From: Lepidurus packardi
Lineage: Eukaryota; Arthropoda; Branchiopoda; Notostraca; Triopsidae
Direction of reading: 5' to 3'
NCBI GenBank assembly: GCA_023053545.1
Contig: JAKZAN010000004.1
Coordinates: 310,001 to 374,000, forward strand
DNA length: 64,000 nucleotides
Shown here: positions 46,660-57,586 of the stretch, piece by piece
Position numbering within the stretch: the first letter of the stretch is position 1
How the letters are laid out: each line of letters opens with the position of its first letter
Program-made: the position numbers and the translations under genes
The notes under the pieces: generated by a model
Databases searched by the model: none
Seen by the model: only the letters and a program-made list of their open reading frames with translations
What the model was told of the DNA's origin: nothing

Positions 46660-48011
46660 TTTGACTCTAGATACAAAATTTATGGGAAAACGTATTAACA
46701 AAAGCTTACTATAGTTGCACTAGGTAAATACATCCCATGCATTACTCTCACAATCTAATTTCATTATATTCCACAGATAATAAGAATGTTCGAATCCAAG
46801 TTGGCTACACAGCGCCACTAGAGGTTGGAGTACACCGTGGTCTTAAGGTATACAGGGGCCACAAATTCAATGCAGTATGGATGCTAACTTAACCCAGTTA
46901 AAAATTGGATAAAAACAAATAGCTTACCTAAGGTTCTTCCTAAACTGTCCTGGGCTAGGAGCAGTACGACGAGACATTTCAATAGCCTCATCCCGGACGC
47001 CACGTTTAGTGTTTGACTATATAGATTGTAGGGTTTGGAGCAGCTTGGCTTCTACTGGTCCGGGTAACTACTACAGCCACACCATTTATATACTCCCAAT
47101 GTGCTGAGATTAGCTCATTTATTAACCGGGCCTGTTATGTGCTAGTTGTCAGGAAATCGCCTGCGGGTAGGAGAACTCTCGGGATCTTCTGCTTAGTACT
47201 TAAAGTGGCATAATATCGTGCCTTATACCTTACTCCGCCCTTCAAGTTAACAGCTTTGGACGCTCCCAGGCTCCCTATTAGAGGTGGATTTCAGTAAACA
47301 CATTTCTAATGGATGTGATTTGGGGTTGGGCTTTAGATCCTATCGTTTTGATCAGTTACCTAAATTATTCACCTCTGCAAAATGCAAAACGGATTAGCAG
47401 GCCGCAAAGTATATCTACATCCTAACTAACGCCTTGGACTGAAAACATTCCAAGTCTGTAATTAAATGTTTTTTTGTCGGTTTTTTGTGTAATGCGTAGC
47501 ATAGGCGGAATCCTTTTGTTAGTGTTTTACTGAACTTCCTGGGATTTATAGGAGCATAATTGTCAGGGCCTGCTCTTCCAAGAGGCTTGTGCAAGGTCCG
47601 GTATTTTTTTCCAACAGAAATGAATGAGCTTGGTTTGGTCCATGGTGAATTGGGGTTGTAAGTCATGGCTTCATTTGGAGAGTAAAGAGAAACGTTTAAA
47701 TTGTACGTGCTTTTACTAAAATATTCATAAAAATTACCTGAACTTTTTAAGTAAATTAATTTTGCTCCGAACTTTTGTAGTTTCACCCTTTTCTAAGTAA
47801 GCTTCACGTATTTTTACTATTTATTTTTACGGTGTATGCAATTAGGAGACCGCTCAACGCATAAAAACTATAGGGTAGACCAAAACTGTTATTTTCCCGT
47901 ATACCGCACTATAGGACTTGTTTGCTCCAAGCTGACCAAACCTAAAACGACTTCCCGGAAAAATGCGTTTTTACCATATGCAAAGAAAGAAGAAAACGCA
48001 CAACTAGGTAT

Positions 48012-48019
48012 TATAAAAG
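48012..48019 (+). promoter_or_regulatory. TATA box of CUB-E
   Basis: TATAAAAG followed by initiator-like TCAGTCAGTC and the ATG at 48058. It is the mirror image of the CUB-B promoter. Confidence 0.7.
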
Positions 48020-48057
48020 GAGTGTGGTATCAGTCAGTCGGCACAAGTATCGCAGCC

Positions 48058-49824
48058 ATGGCAGTGGTAAGTTATGAGGAAGGTTTTTGTGGAAAGTCAA
48101 GATATTACGAGTTTTTAAACTTAATTTTAAAATGTACAATATTTTTTATTGCTTAGACTATGGAAAAGTTCATGTGGATTGTGGTGATCGTATGCCTGGA
48201 GGCCGTTTCAGCCGAGAACCGTGGCTGGGCATCGGACCCGAATACGATTGGCAGTAATGTGACCTCTGATCCTCGTTCAGGCAAATGTAAGTGGGTGGTT
48301 TTTCGCAAAAAATTATGTTCTCATTTAGTTTGGTTTTAATTCGTTTTGATTTCGGCAGTCTTGTCACTGTTTTCCATCGTCAAGTTCAAAAATGACGCCT
48401 GCAAAGGCAGCAATAGCTACAATGGACGTGCTTAACTTCCGCCGAATGTTCTACAGCTGGTGGAACTGCGGCTGGGTCTTGCGCCTCTGGATTTGGAGTT
48501 TGCTGCACCCGTAAGACACATTTTGAACTAAACTAACAGTCAAACGCTCAAACTTCCCATTTTAGTCATTATATCGAAATGCGGGCAAAGTACGTCGAGA
48601 AACTGCACGTATTTCACGAACCCCGGTGGTGTGGGTACAACGTATTCCACCGGCGGTCAATGTTCGATGACGGTCAAGAAATGCGATGACAACATTTGTC
48701 AATTGCGGGTGGACTTTATTTCGTTCAGTATCGCACAACCGACCAACAGCAGTAACAACCTCTGCCTTACGGACATATTCACCGTCAGCGGAGCTTCTAA
48801 CAACGTGCCAGCAATCTGCGGCGACAACGCTGGACAACATAGTAAGGAATAATTGTATTGCCTGCCCCATTGACAGACTCATTAGAGTAAGCACACTTTC
48901 AGTGTACCTGGACGCGAGCGCCAGTCAGGAAACTTGGACCCTCAACTTTATGCTTTCCGGAAGTTCGTCTCGAACGTGGAATTTGAAACTAACCCAGATT
49001 CCTTGCGACTCACGGCTAACAGGTGTCCAGACACGAATCCATTTATCTAATGAAATCTAAATTTTGAATCATTCTGAGTTACGTTTTATTCATACAGCGC
49101 CGAGCGATTGCCTTCAATACTTCACGGAAGCCTCCGGGACGATTAAGAGCTATAATTTCGATTTTGTTCCTAATACCGATCCAGCGAGGCAGATTTCTAA
49201 CCAAGACTACTCCATCTGCATCCGCAAAAACCAGGGGTTTTGTGGAATCTGCTACAGCGCTTGTACGGATTCTGTGAATTCAGCTAACCCGGTCTCGTTT
49301 ACCATCACTGAATCCATAGCGACCCGAAACTTTGCACGCAACGAACAAGCATTAGCGGTAGCTGCAGTAGCTGCAGTAGCCGCAGTACCTGCGGTACCTG
49401 CCACCCCCCCTGGTCCTAGCTATCCTAAAGGTATTCCTGCCATTCCTGGCGTTCCTGCTGTTGCGGCCGTTACGGGCATTCTTGGCGGTTGTGCCAAAGA
49501 TTGGGTCTCGATTCCTTGCGGCACTGATCAAACTAATTCTGCATTACTATCAGTTGTCGGAGATTACACAACTCAGTGCGTTGACAAGTTTTGTGGGAGA
49601 TTCTTCAACCCGATCAATGGCCTTGCTACCAATGCAGCTGTATACAGTAAACATCGTCACATTTTAGCTTAATTAGAATCTTAAAAAGCTCCGTTTCCCT
49701 CGCAGGTTACCGGACTCCGTTCGAAATTCGCTACTACACCGACAGCACGGAAACTGACGATGCTGCTAACATGGGTTTCTGCCTCAACTATGTTCAACAA
49801 GCCTGTACCTCGACCGGGAAATAA
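48058..49824 (+). pseudogene. Two-CUB-domain paralogue E, 1-bp frameshift, B/C mosaic
   Basis: Seven exon blocks match the paralogues: 48058-48066, 48157-48286, 48359-48510, 48566-48841, 48903-49022, 49098-49646, 49706-49824. Their sum is 1355 nt, one short of a multiple of three. The missing base is in exon 3: CUB-B and CUB-C read CTACAATGGGACGTGC, here CTACAATGGACGTGC (near 48424). The frame then meets TAA two codons later, before both CUB domains. All splice sites and the rest of the frame are intact, so the break is recent or a sequencing indel. The promoter, exons 1-2 and the 3' half of exon 6 (Ala/Val linker, FNPINGLATNAAVY) resemble CUB-B. Intron 2 through early exon 6 resembles CUB-C, with intron 5 identical. 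Exon 7 has lost two codons (ETDDAANM). Confidence 0.85.
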
Positions 49825-49930
49825 GGACCAGCGATGAAAAGCCTTTGGGTAATCACCCTTTTGTACAGCAATTTATTTATTCTTTTGCACCTTTTAGTCG
49901 TGTGACCATTAATTTATTGTGTACAAGTTT

Positions 49931-52900
49931 GTGATTTCTTTTCCGCACGATAAAATGTTACGATGCTATTCTGGCGTTTAACCATGGACGAGGTTTTCAA
50001 ACTCGTGTTTTAAAACTTATAATTCTAAGACCCTTGCTACCAAGACTTCTGCAAAGAAATGCCGCGATGATGTAGTGACTACCGATGGGGGCTCTGTCTA
50101 CTCTGTCCCTGCACGACCTGCTTTGGCAGGACCCGATATTCATCATGAAAACCCAGCTTTGCCCGAACCGATCTTTCCGAACTCAGTCATTCAAGAGAGG
50201 CGCAACGTTTTAGGAAAGCAAACAAAAATAGTTTATTTGTCCCCCACAAAGAAGACGTGCCAACTGTTTACACATTTCTTCCTGGGCTTTTCAACAAAAC
50301 CCAAACAATTGGAATCAAAAAATACAATACACGAGTCTCTCTCTAACTTGGAGACAAGAAAATTCAACTCTAAAAAGAATGGGAAACGACTCTTGTATAT
50401 ATTCCAGCACAAATAAATAAGAACGAAGGATCATCTGAAGGTGTTCTTTGTTGCATCCGAGGAAAGATTTTACTCCAGCAGTTGAGAAACATCTGACTAA
50501 TTTAGCTGATCTCGCTCCAGAGAAACAGCTCTGCCACACAGCAATCAATCAGGAAACCCAACGTTCAATCAAACACACGAAACAAAATAATAATAATAAT
50601 AGTAATAAATATGGCTACAAAAACACAAGACCCTCACAAGACAAAATACATTCCATTTTATCGTCAGTTGCCGGATCTCCCCGCCAGAGCAAAAGCCAGA
50701 AAACCGCGCTCCAGAGTCATTCTAGGTATACAAAAAAAGGCTCCTTTTTCACCCCTAAAATCATCGTTTGCGACCACAATAAATAAAGACAACGTTAGGA
50801 ATTAGGGCGTGGATGTATATGTAACGGTACAGCGGTCCCAAATATGTGGACCAAGTTCCAAAAAAGCCAACGAGTTTTTTTTTCTGTTTTTTTTTTTCTT
50901 TTGCTAAGTATCCCATATCATAAGAAGTTGCATCCCAGTAGGCAAAAATAGAAGGTATATTTGAAAAGTTAAACCCTCTTTTGACTAACAAGTGCGGCAT
51001 AATAAGGGTATTTCCCCCCAAAATTCAGTCAACCCTTCCTTAAAAATAATCCCTCCAAAACTGCTTCCCTCTAGTGGCGGTTGACAGCACCAATTTATAA
51101 TGAAAATAAACCCCACAAAATCTTTCTTTGATTCCAGTTTAATTAAAGTAACGTTTCTTCGTTCCTCTCCTCCCAAGAGAAGTGTCGCGAAGAAAATTCC
51201 CATCTTGAGGGAGGCACGCAATTCAAGATGGTTGATCTAGCGCAGACAACAATAGGTCACCTTGGCCTCCCAAAACCCAACTAAAATCTGCCTCTCTAAA
51301 TAAAAAAAGTCTCTGGTCCCTCCTAAGAAAAAAATGAGGAAAAATTAAAAGTAAATCGTGCACTTTCGGGCCACAGGAATCATCCTCCAACTAAAAGAAG
51401 TAAATAAATAAAAATAAATCGAAATTGAAATAATCGAAAATAAAAAACGCAAGCAAAACTTAAGGTTTGGTTTAATTACTAAAACGAAGGTAAACATCAA
51501 ACGAGTAAATTTGTTTGTACAGGCGAGTAGAAAAGAGGAACCAATTGGGAGAACCGAAAACAACGCATCATCAATCAAAAAGGACAAAAATGGGGGGTGG
51601 CAGTTTTCTTTTTCTTTCCTGGCTTCACCAAAAGAAAAACTCTCGCCCTGCTCTTGATTGGGGGAAGGGGGAAAACGGATTAATAAATCGATCAACTGCA
51701 AATGTGTGGATTGAGTACTGAGTAAACATTTCAGGGAGAAATTTGGTCCAACTCCGTTCAATTTAAAAATAGCACAGGCTTTCCTCTTTTTTTCTCTTCA
51801 TGGAAATCAAGACGGGGAGAAAAAACAAAACAAATAACTTAATTTCCTCATTGTAACACATCCATTAAAAACCAAAGAAAAAATCCGCTAAATTTAATCC
51901 ACCAAAGACAAAAAAATCCTAAAGCCTAAGTCAACAGCAAAAAAAAATTCCACATGTTCGTTCCAGGCATGAATGGGGAGGGAATTTTCCAATCATCCCC
52001 AATCTATCCATAGACCCAAATCGAGCCAAATAATCCAATCAAAGAGACACTAAACCAACGTAAATTGCAAATTTCCAAGGAAATGCAGTGGAGAGTATAT
52101 AAGAAAACAACACAAAAAGAAAGGAAAACGACTAAATGGTATCCAATTCAACTCTGATCCGCCCCCACACGACTTTCTTCTACTCCGATCCAATGGGTTT
52201 CTCCAATGGGATGTGTGGATCCCCCGCACAAGAAAAGAAAGACAATTGCTAAACTCACGGACTAAATTGGGCCAAACAAGAAGCTTAGATCTGCTGCCAA
52301 GTACTGTTTTCGCAACGAAAACAAGTTTTAGTTGCCCCTTTCACATCGCTGCATCAGCATCCCATTTTATCGCTTCACACCAAACACTTTAAACCAGATA
52401 TGCGTTGGTGGGAAAACCCCTTTTTCAAAATGAAATGGGTAGGAAAACTGTCGTGTCTCGGGTATGTTTCTTTTGCCTCCCGTTTCGTAATAAAGTGTTA
52501 AAAAGGGACAGACAGACACTTGTTTTTTCCTTTAGAAAAACCGGAAATGTGTAGAATTTGTAGAAATTTTCTTAGAAACCGTTTCGAGGTATAGTCAGAA
52601 CTAAAGACAAGAGCAGAGAGATGAATAAGACAGGGTCTTGACCCCCTCAAACAGTATAAGGCAGTTATTGCGGGTTAGAAAAACGATTTAACGTATCAAA
52701 CGTGAGATTTTTGTTTTTGTTCCTTGAGCTCTGAAACCTCTTTAACTTTACCAAAGTAAAACTAGCGCGAATCTCGGGTTCCAAATTTAAAAAAGAAGCA
52801 TGGCTGCCAATACTTGGAAATACTTTGGCGAAAACAATGGAAAAAACTTTCCCCAAAGACAGAAAATCTAGTTGACCCGTTATCACAGCCACGAAAAATA

Positions 52901-54344
52901 AAGACTTTCCGTTTCTGGCACCTTTCCCCAAACACTTTCCAATTTTGTCTTTTTTTTTTAAAAAAAAAAGTCCACTCCATTCTTAAGTAAATTTCCCCTT
53001 TTTTGGGCGCTAATTAAAAAAGCTGGATGAAACATTCCGAGTCTGGGAAGGTAAAGGGGGCAGGAAGTAGTGCTAAGCTGCTTATTTCTGTCAAAGAAAT
53101 TCAGTTTCTTACAAACCATCACACACAACACGCCTCACCGTCCACATACTGAGATGCCATTGGTCCACAGCGTTTTCTTTTTTTCCCTTTTACCTCTTCG
53201 CAAAAATTACTTGAGAAAGCTTGTTCTTAAAAATTGGGGGCAAAGAACCTCTTTTCAATACCGGTTTCTTCTTCCCAATTTCTGGCTTCCGTAAAAAAAA
53301 ATATCCTTAACGAACAACGTGACATAACGAACGGGTACCTTGGCTTTCTTTCTTTCTTTGCATCCCCTTGATTTTCGTTATTGAGCCATTGAGCCGTTTC
53401 AATATCTCAGCGCTTTTTTAAGAAGAAAAAGCAACGAAAAATGTGGCCCTAGTTTGACGACAAATCCCAAACGTTTCGTAAGAAAAATCAACAGGGCGTT
53501 CCACACGATTGCTTACGTTTTGAGAGCATCTTCACGTCTTTCGCACATGTAAAACGGCTGGGAGGTCGGGTGGGTGGGATGAGGAGGGAGAACGCTAACT
53601 AGACGCTATTGCTCCAAGAAAAATACAGTTTCTCTCTTTTTTTCCCCCTTTTCGAAAGAAGATTATTCCGTGGAAGTTAGAAAGGTGGAAACTTTTGTCC
53701 GTTTTTGGGAACAAATTTAAGGCAGCAGAAAGACGGCAGGCAGGCAATAAAGCGACAGTGGGGTTTTGTTTCCCAGAGAGCAAGAAACAGGGCCTAATGT
53801 TTCAATTTCATCTCCGACCCCAAATGAAAAGCTAAACAATAAATCTACAAGGAGAACGTGAACATTCCCCGTGTGCGCGCAGCCACCGCAACGTTCCTCG
53901 TTTTTGCACTTGTTGCCTCGCACCAAACACACTTACACTGACTAGTCTGGGTAAATTTGTCTTGAAAAAAAGCTTTTTTGCGGTACGCTTGCTGCTTCTT
54001 CTAAGCCGTTGCACCATCTTTTCTTCTTTCTCCCTGGCGGGAAGGGGGGGTGGGCAGTATTTCAGGAAAGGAAAAAACATAAGAATCTGTGGCGGCGATG
54101 ACGTGAGCAAAGCTGGCTTCGCTGGTCTGCTCCCATTCCTTTCGGTTCTTCTTCGGCTTCAACACACCAGAAAAAAAAACAAGATCAACCGATCCATAAA
54201 AAAGTCTCACCACAATGGAAGTTTCCATGACATATAAAAAGCTGTAACGTTCGATCGTTCCAAAAAGTACTTTCGTTTGCACCGCAACTGGCGCCATCTC
54301 TCGGGAGTTTGCGAATAAAACAACAAAGCCCGGACGCAGGCTTT
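49931..54344. other. Intergenic region and probable 3' UTR of brat
   Basis: 4.4 kb without a convincing coding exon on either strand. It lies downstream of the minus-strand brat stop codon, so a long part is probably its 3' UTR. AATAAA signals on the minus strand exist, for example near 50232, but none can be chosen without transcripts. Homopolymer-rich (A/T tracts) with no clear repeats. Confidence 0.45.
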
Positions 54345-57335
54345 TCACATGATCATGGCAGACGGGACTTGCAGGTAGCGGTACACGTAGAGCCGGTAGT
54401 CCTTGCTGGCCAGGACCACGGAACCGTCATCCATGAGCGCGACGTCGAAACACTGGGCGTGTTTGACTTTGGACTCGAGGGCCGAGACCAAGTTCCCGTC
54501 TTGGGTGAAGATGGTCAGGTTGAAGTTGTTGTGGTTGTCGGCGATGAGGATCTCGCCCGCCGCGTTGATGCCGACGCCGATGGGGTAGTTGGTGATGCCT
54601 TCGCCGCCGATCTGGCGCAGGTACACGCCCTCGTAGTTGAAGACTTTGACGCAGTGTGCGCGGTTGTCGGAAATAAAAATCTCTTGCTTGTCGTTGACCA
54701 CGACGCCGTTGGGGAACTCCAGGTGCTTGGAGCAGCCAAACTTTTGCAACACGTTGCCCATCTGGTCGAAGATGAGCACGCGCATGACTTTGCACTCGAC
54801 GACGATGATGCGGCCTTTGTTATCGACCGTGATGCCGCGCGGGTGCTGGAGCACGTTGGCGCCAAACTTGCGCACAAACTGCCCGTACTGGTTGTAGATC
54901 TGGATCTGGTGCGTCGGGGAACGCTCCGTCACGATTATGTCCCCGGAATTGCGCACGACGGCCACGCGGTTCGGGTACAAGAGCTGGCCATCCCGTTTCC
55001 CGCACTCGCCAAACTGGAATTTGAAACGCCCCTCCTTGTCGAAGATCTGGATGCGATGGTTGTTGGTATCGGCGACGATAATGTCGTTCTGGGCGTTGAC
55101 GGCCACGCCGGACGGTTCCGTAAACTGGCCTTCCATGACGCCGAATTCACCAAACTTGCAGTGGTAGATCATCTTCTGGCGCTTGACGTGCGACTTGGGC
55201 GGGAACATGGCGGTCGAGATGAGCTTGGACGTCAGGTCCGCCAACAACGGGTCCACGTTCATGTTGAGCGACGGCGGCAAGAGTTCGTGGGCGCGGTTAC
55301 TGGGCATGAACAGTGAGGAGCTCTGGTTCTCGTTGACGCCACTTCCCGAGGTGGCCCACTTCTCGTACACGTTGACGGTGCTCAGGTTAACGTCGCTGAA
55401 GGGCGTGAGGCCCAAGGGGCCCATACTGGCACTCGACACGGCCGTGGCATGGGGCATGTTGGAGTAGCGCTTGGACAGCAAGCTACTGGAGCCGTTGCCG
55501 GTACTACTCGCATTATTCGCATTATTGGCGCTTTCCAGGCCGTAACCGTTGCTAAACGACCGCTCCAAGTGGCTGTTGATCAAATGCGTGCTCTGGGACA
55601 GTAAGCCGCCGCCTCCGTTGCTGCCCAACAGATGATTCTGGTTCAAGAGATTGTTGAGACTCGTCGAGTTGCAGGAATGGGTATGGGACGAGGAAGTAGC
55701 CGCAGCCGAAGGGGTGGGGCGGGCGATGGGTGGCTGCTTCTGGGGGCCCTGGAGGTCAGCGCCCGAGCGAATGTAGCCAAACGTGTTGCGCACGCCGACT
55801 TGGATGGCCTGGTAGTTGGACACGAACTCAATGTCCCCCGCCGAGTTCTGGACGTTGGAATCCGGACTGTAGGCCAAGAGGGCGCTGAACTTGGTGTCGA
55901 GCAGCTTCTTGAAGAGGAGCGTCTCGGTCGGGGAGGTGTATTTGAGCAGTCGCTCGACAAAATTGCAGGCGCGGAGGATCCGCTCCACCGTTTCTTGCGT
56001 CTTCTGGCCCAGTTCCGCCAAGGCCGACTGTCGGTTCGTAAAATTGGTCTCCATCTCCTTGAGCAATTCGTTCTGGCGCTCCTCCAAGAGCGAGCGGTAG
56101 AAGTTGTACGTGTCGGTCACGTCCCCTTGCGCTTTGGTGTACTGGGTCGTGAGGCGCGTGGCCGCCAGTTCGGCGGCTTGGACCACCGACTTGAGATCCG
56201 CGGCTTTCTGACGCGCTTCGGACACGGTCCGGGCCATGGCGGCCGAAATCCGCGGCGCGGCCTCTTGCAACGGTTCCAATTCGTGAGTGGCATGGTCCTC
56301 CATGACGCAATCGTTGCAGACGGGAATGACACAGTGACGGCAGTAGTGCGACAAGACTTGGCCCACGTGACGGGAGCAGCTGACGGCCTTGTCCGTCCCG
56401 GCAGGTTGTCCCGGGTGGTGGGCTCCGTTGGCAGTGGCATTCCGGCTCTCGCTGAGCGTCATGACGCGGTGTCCCTCGAAGCAGTGCATGAACTGATGGG
56501 CCATGACGCAGTGCGGACAGAGATAATTGGAGCACTCGTAGCAGCAGGCGACGGCCGAGGACTCGCGCGACTTGCAACCCGTGCAAAAGACTATGTCCCC
56601 GCTATGCGGCGGCAGACCGGCCGTGGAGGAGGACGAGGTGGAGGACGTGGTCGACGAGGCCGAGCACGACAAATTGGACGACAACGGTGGGGAGGCCGCG
56701 ACGATGGCAGTGGTGTTGGTCGTGGCGCAGCTGCTGTTCTCCAGCAAGCTGCTCATGGCGTAGTCCGACAGCAAGCCGGCGACGCCTTGGGCGGTGAGGG
56801 TGCAGTCCACGCGGCAGACGGGACAGGTGAGCTTGTCGGGTCCAGCCTGCTGCTTCTCCAAACAGCTTTGGCAGAACGTGTGCAAGCAGGGCAGCACTTT
56901 GGGCAGCGTGAAGGTTTCCAAGCAGAGCGCGCACTTGGTATTCAGCGAGAGACCCGGCGAGGAGACGCCGCTCGAGGAAGAGGAGGACGACGACGACGAC
57001 GAGGAGGAGCCGGGACCCACGGCGGTGGTCATGGAGACGCTGCCCAGTCCGGCGGAAACGGAGTGGGACGACGAGCTCAAGCTGTTACTGAAGGAGCGTT
57101 TGTTCAGCGAAGCCGTGGTGGCTTCCATGAGCGCCGAGCTGAGTGAAAACGGATTAAGGGCAGCGCCGCCGAGAGGCGGGCCTGAGCTAAAGGAACCCAT
57201 CAGCGAGCCTAAGGATCCGCCCGCCATCCCCACCAAGGTGTCGATGCCCAACAGACTGGGCTGCTCATTATGGTCGATGAGTGATCCCAAAGGCGAGGTG
57301 CCCAAGGAATCGAGCGACGGACTGGGTGACGCCAT
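54345..57335 (-). CDS. brat: Brain tumor (Brat) orthologue, RING-B-box-coiled-coil-NHL protein
   Basis: A 996-codon single-exon ORF. The ATG is preceded by an in-frame TGA and, at 57373, by a splice acceptor. Domains: Ser/Gly-rich N-terminus; RING finger at about 133-175 (CALCLETFTLPKVLPCLHTF ... CPVC); B-box 1 at about 250-295 (CTGCKSRESSAVACCYEC); B-box 2 at about 315-355 (CSRHVGQVLSHYCRHC); coiled coil at about 360-490; Ser/Asn-rich spacer; six-blade NHL propeller at about 715-990 (FGEFGVMEGQFTEPSGVAVN, CKVMRVLIFDQ). The NHL region is nearly the same as Drosophila Brat, which represses mRNAs such as hunchback with Pumilio and Nanos and restrains neural stem-cell growth. Drosophila Brat has no RING; here all Cys/His ligands are present, so E3 ligase activity is possible. 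GC-rich coding sequence creates long antisense ORFs that are not genes. Confidence 0.95.
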   Translation of the reverse strand: MASPSPSLDSLGTSPLGSLIDHNEQPSLLGIDTLVGMAGGSLGSLMGSFSSGPPLGGAALNPFSLSSALMEATTASLNKRSFSNSLSSSSHSVSAGLGSVSMTTAVGPGSSSSSSSSSSSSSGVSSPGLSLNTKCALCLETFTLPKVLPCLHTFCQSCLEKQQAGPDKLTCPVCRVDCTLTAQGVAGLLSDYAMSSLLENSSCATTNTTAIVAASPPLSSNLSCSASSTTSSTSSSSTAGLPPHSGDIVFCTGCKSRESSAVACCYECSNYLCPHCVMAHQFMHCFEGHRVMTLSESRNATANGAHHPGQPAGTDKAVSCSRHVGQVLSHYCRHCVIPVCNDCVMEDHATHELEPLQEAAPRISAAMARTVSEARQKAADLKSVVQAAELAATRLTTQYTKAQGDVTDTYNFYRSLLEERQNELLKEMETNFTNRQSALAELGQKTQETVERILRACNFVERLLKYTSPTETLLFKKLLDTKFSALLAYSPDSNVQNSAGDIEFVSNYQAIQVGVRNTFGYIRSGADLQGPQKQPPIARPTPSAAATSSSHTHSCNSTSLNNLLNQNHLLGSNGGGGLLSQSTHLINSHLERSFSNGYGLESANNANNASSTGNGSSSLLSKRYSNMPHATAVSSASMGPLGLTPFSDVNLSTVNVYEKWATSGSGVNENQSSSLFMPSNRAHELLPPSLNMNVDPLLADLTSKLISTAMFPPKSHVKRQKMIYHCKFGEFGVMEGQFTEPSGVAVNAQNDIIVADTNNHRIQIFDKEGRFKFQFGECGKRDGQLLYPNRVAVVRNSGDIIVTERSPTHQIQIYNQYGQFVRKFGANVLQHPRGITVDNKGRIIVVECKVMRVLIFDQMGNVLQKFGCSKHLEFPNGVVVNDKQEIFISDNRAHCVKVFNYEGVYLRQIGGEGITNYPIGVGINAAGEILIADNHNNFNLTIFTQDGNLVSALESKVKHAQCFDVALMDDGSVVLASKDYRLYVYRYLQVPSAMIM

Positions 57336-57578
57336 TACTACTGAGGTTGGAAAACGCGTCCAGCGTCAAGCACCTAAAGCATCCACACAAGAAAAGGTTC
57401 TAAATCTACATTTCGCAAAGCCAAGTAAGTAAAAATTGCAAATAAAGAAAACGAAAATGGGAATTACTCTGTCGACGAGCGGGTGTGACGATGGCCTTGT
57501 CTTGGTCACCCGTAAAAAATTACGCAACCAGGCGGTGAAATTGCGGAGGAGCGAAACGACAAGTTAAGGGCTAGATGG

Positions 57579-57586
57579 TGACGTCA
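57579..57586. promoter_or_regulatory. CRE-like palindrome upstream of brat exon
   Basis: TGACGTCA, a perfect consensus for CREB/ATF-type bZIP factors, lies 206 bp right of the coding-exon edge. A second copy is at 62690. Function is inferred from the motif only. Confidence 0.3.

Larger units (their letters stand above)
46660..49930. repeat. Right arm of large inverted duplication (CUB-E and flanks)
   Basis: Reverse-complement counterpart of 29340-32600. It covers the upstream region 46660-48057, CUB-E, and its 3' UTR (shared GGACCAGCGATGAAAAGCCT just after the stop). A tract inside CUB-E resembles CUB-C instead of CUB-B. Confidence 0.85.

Noticed and set aside
50448..50786. 112-codon plus-strand ORF with an Asn run
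   Set aside because: No domain or splice context, Asn codons come from an AAT microsatellite, and it lies in the probable brat 3' UTR.
54309..55316. 335-codon plus-strand ORF antisense to the brat NHL region
   Set aside because: Same reason: the opposite strand encodes a strongly conserved NHL propeller.
55632..57146. 504-codon plus-strand ORF antisense to brat
   Set aside because: It is the complement of the GC-rich, conserved brat coding exon and has low-complexity Arg/Gly/Val composition, so it is a shadow frame.
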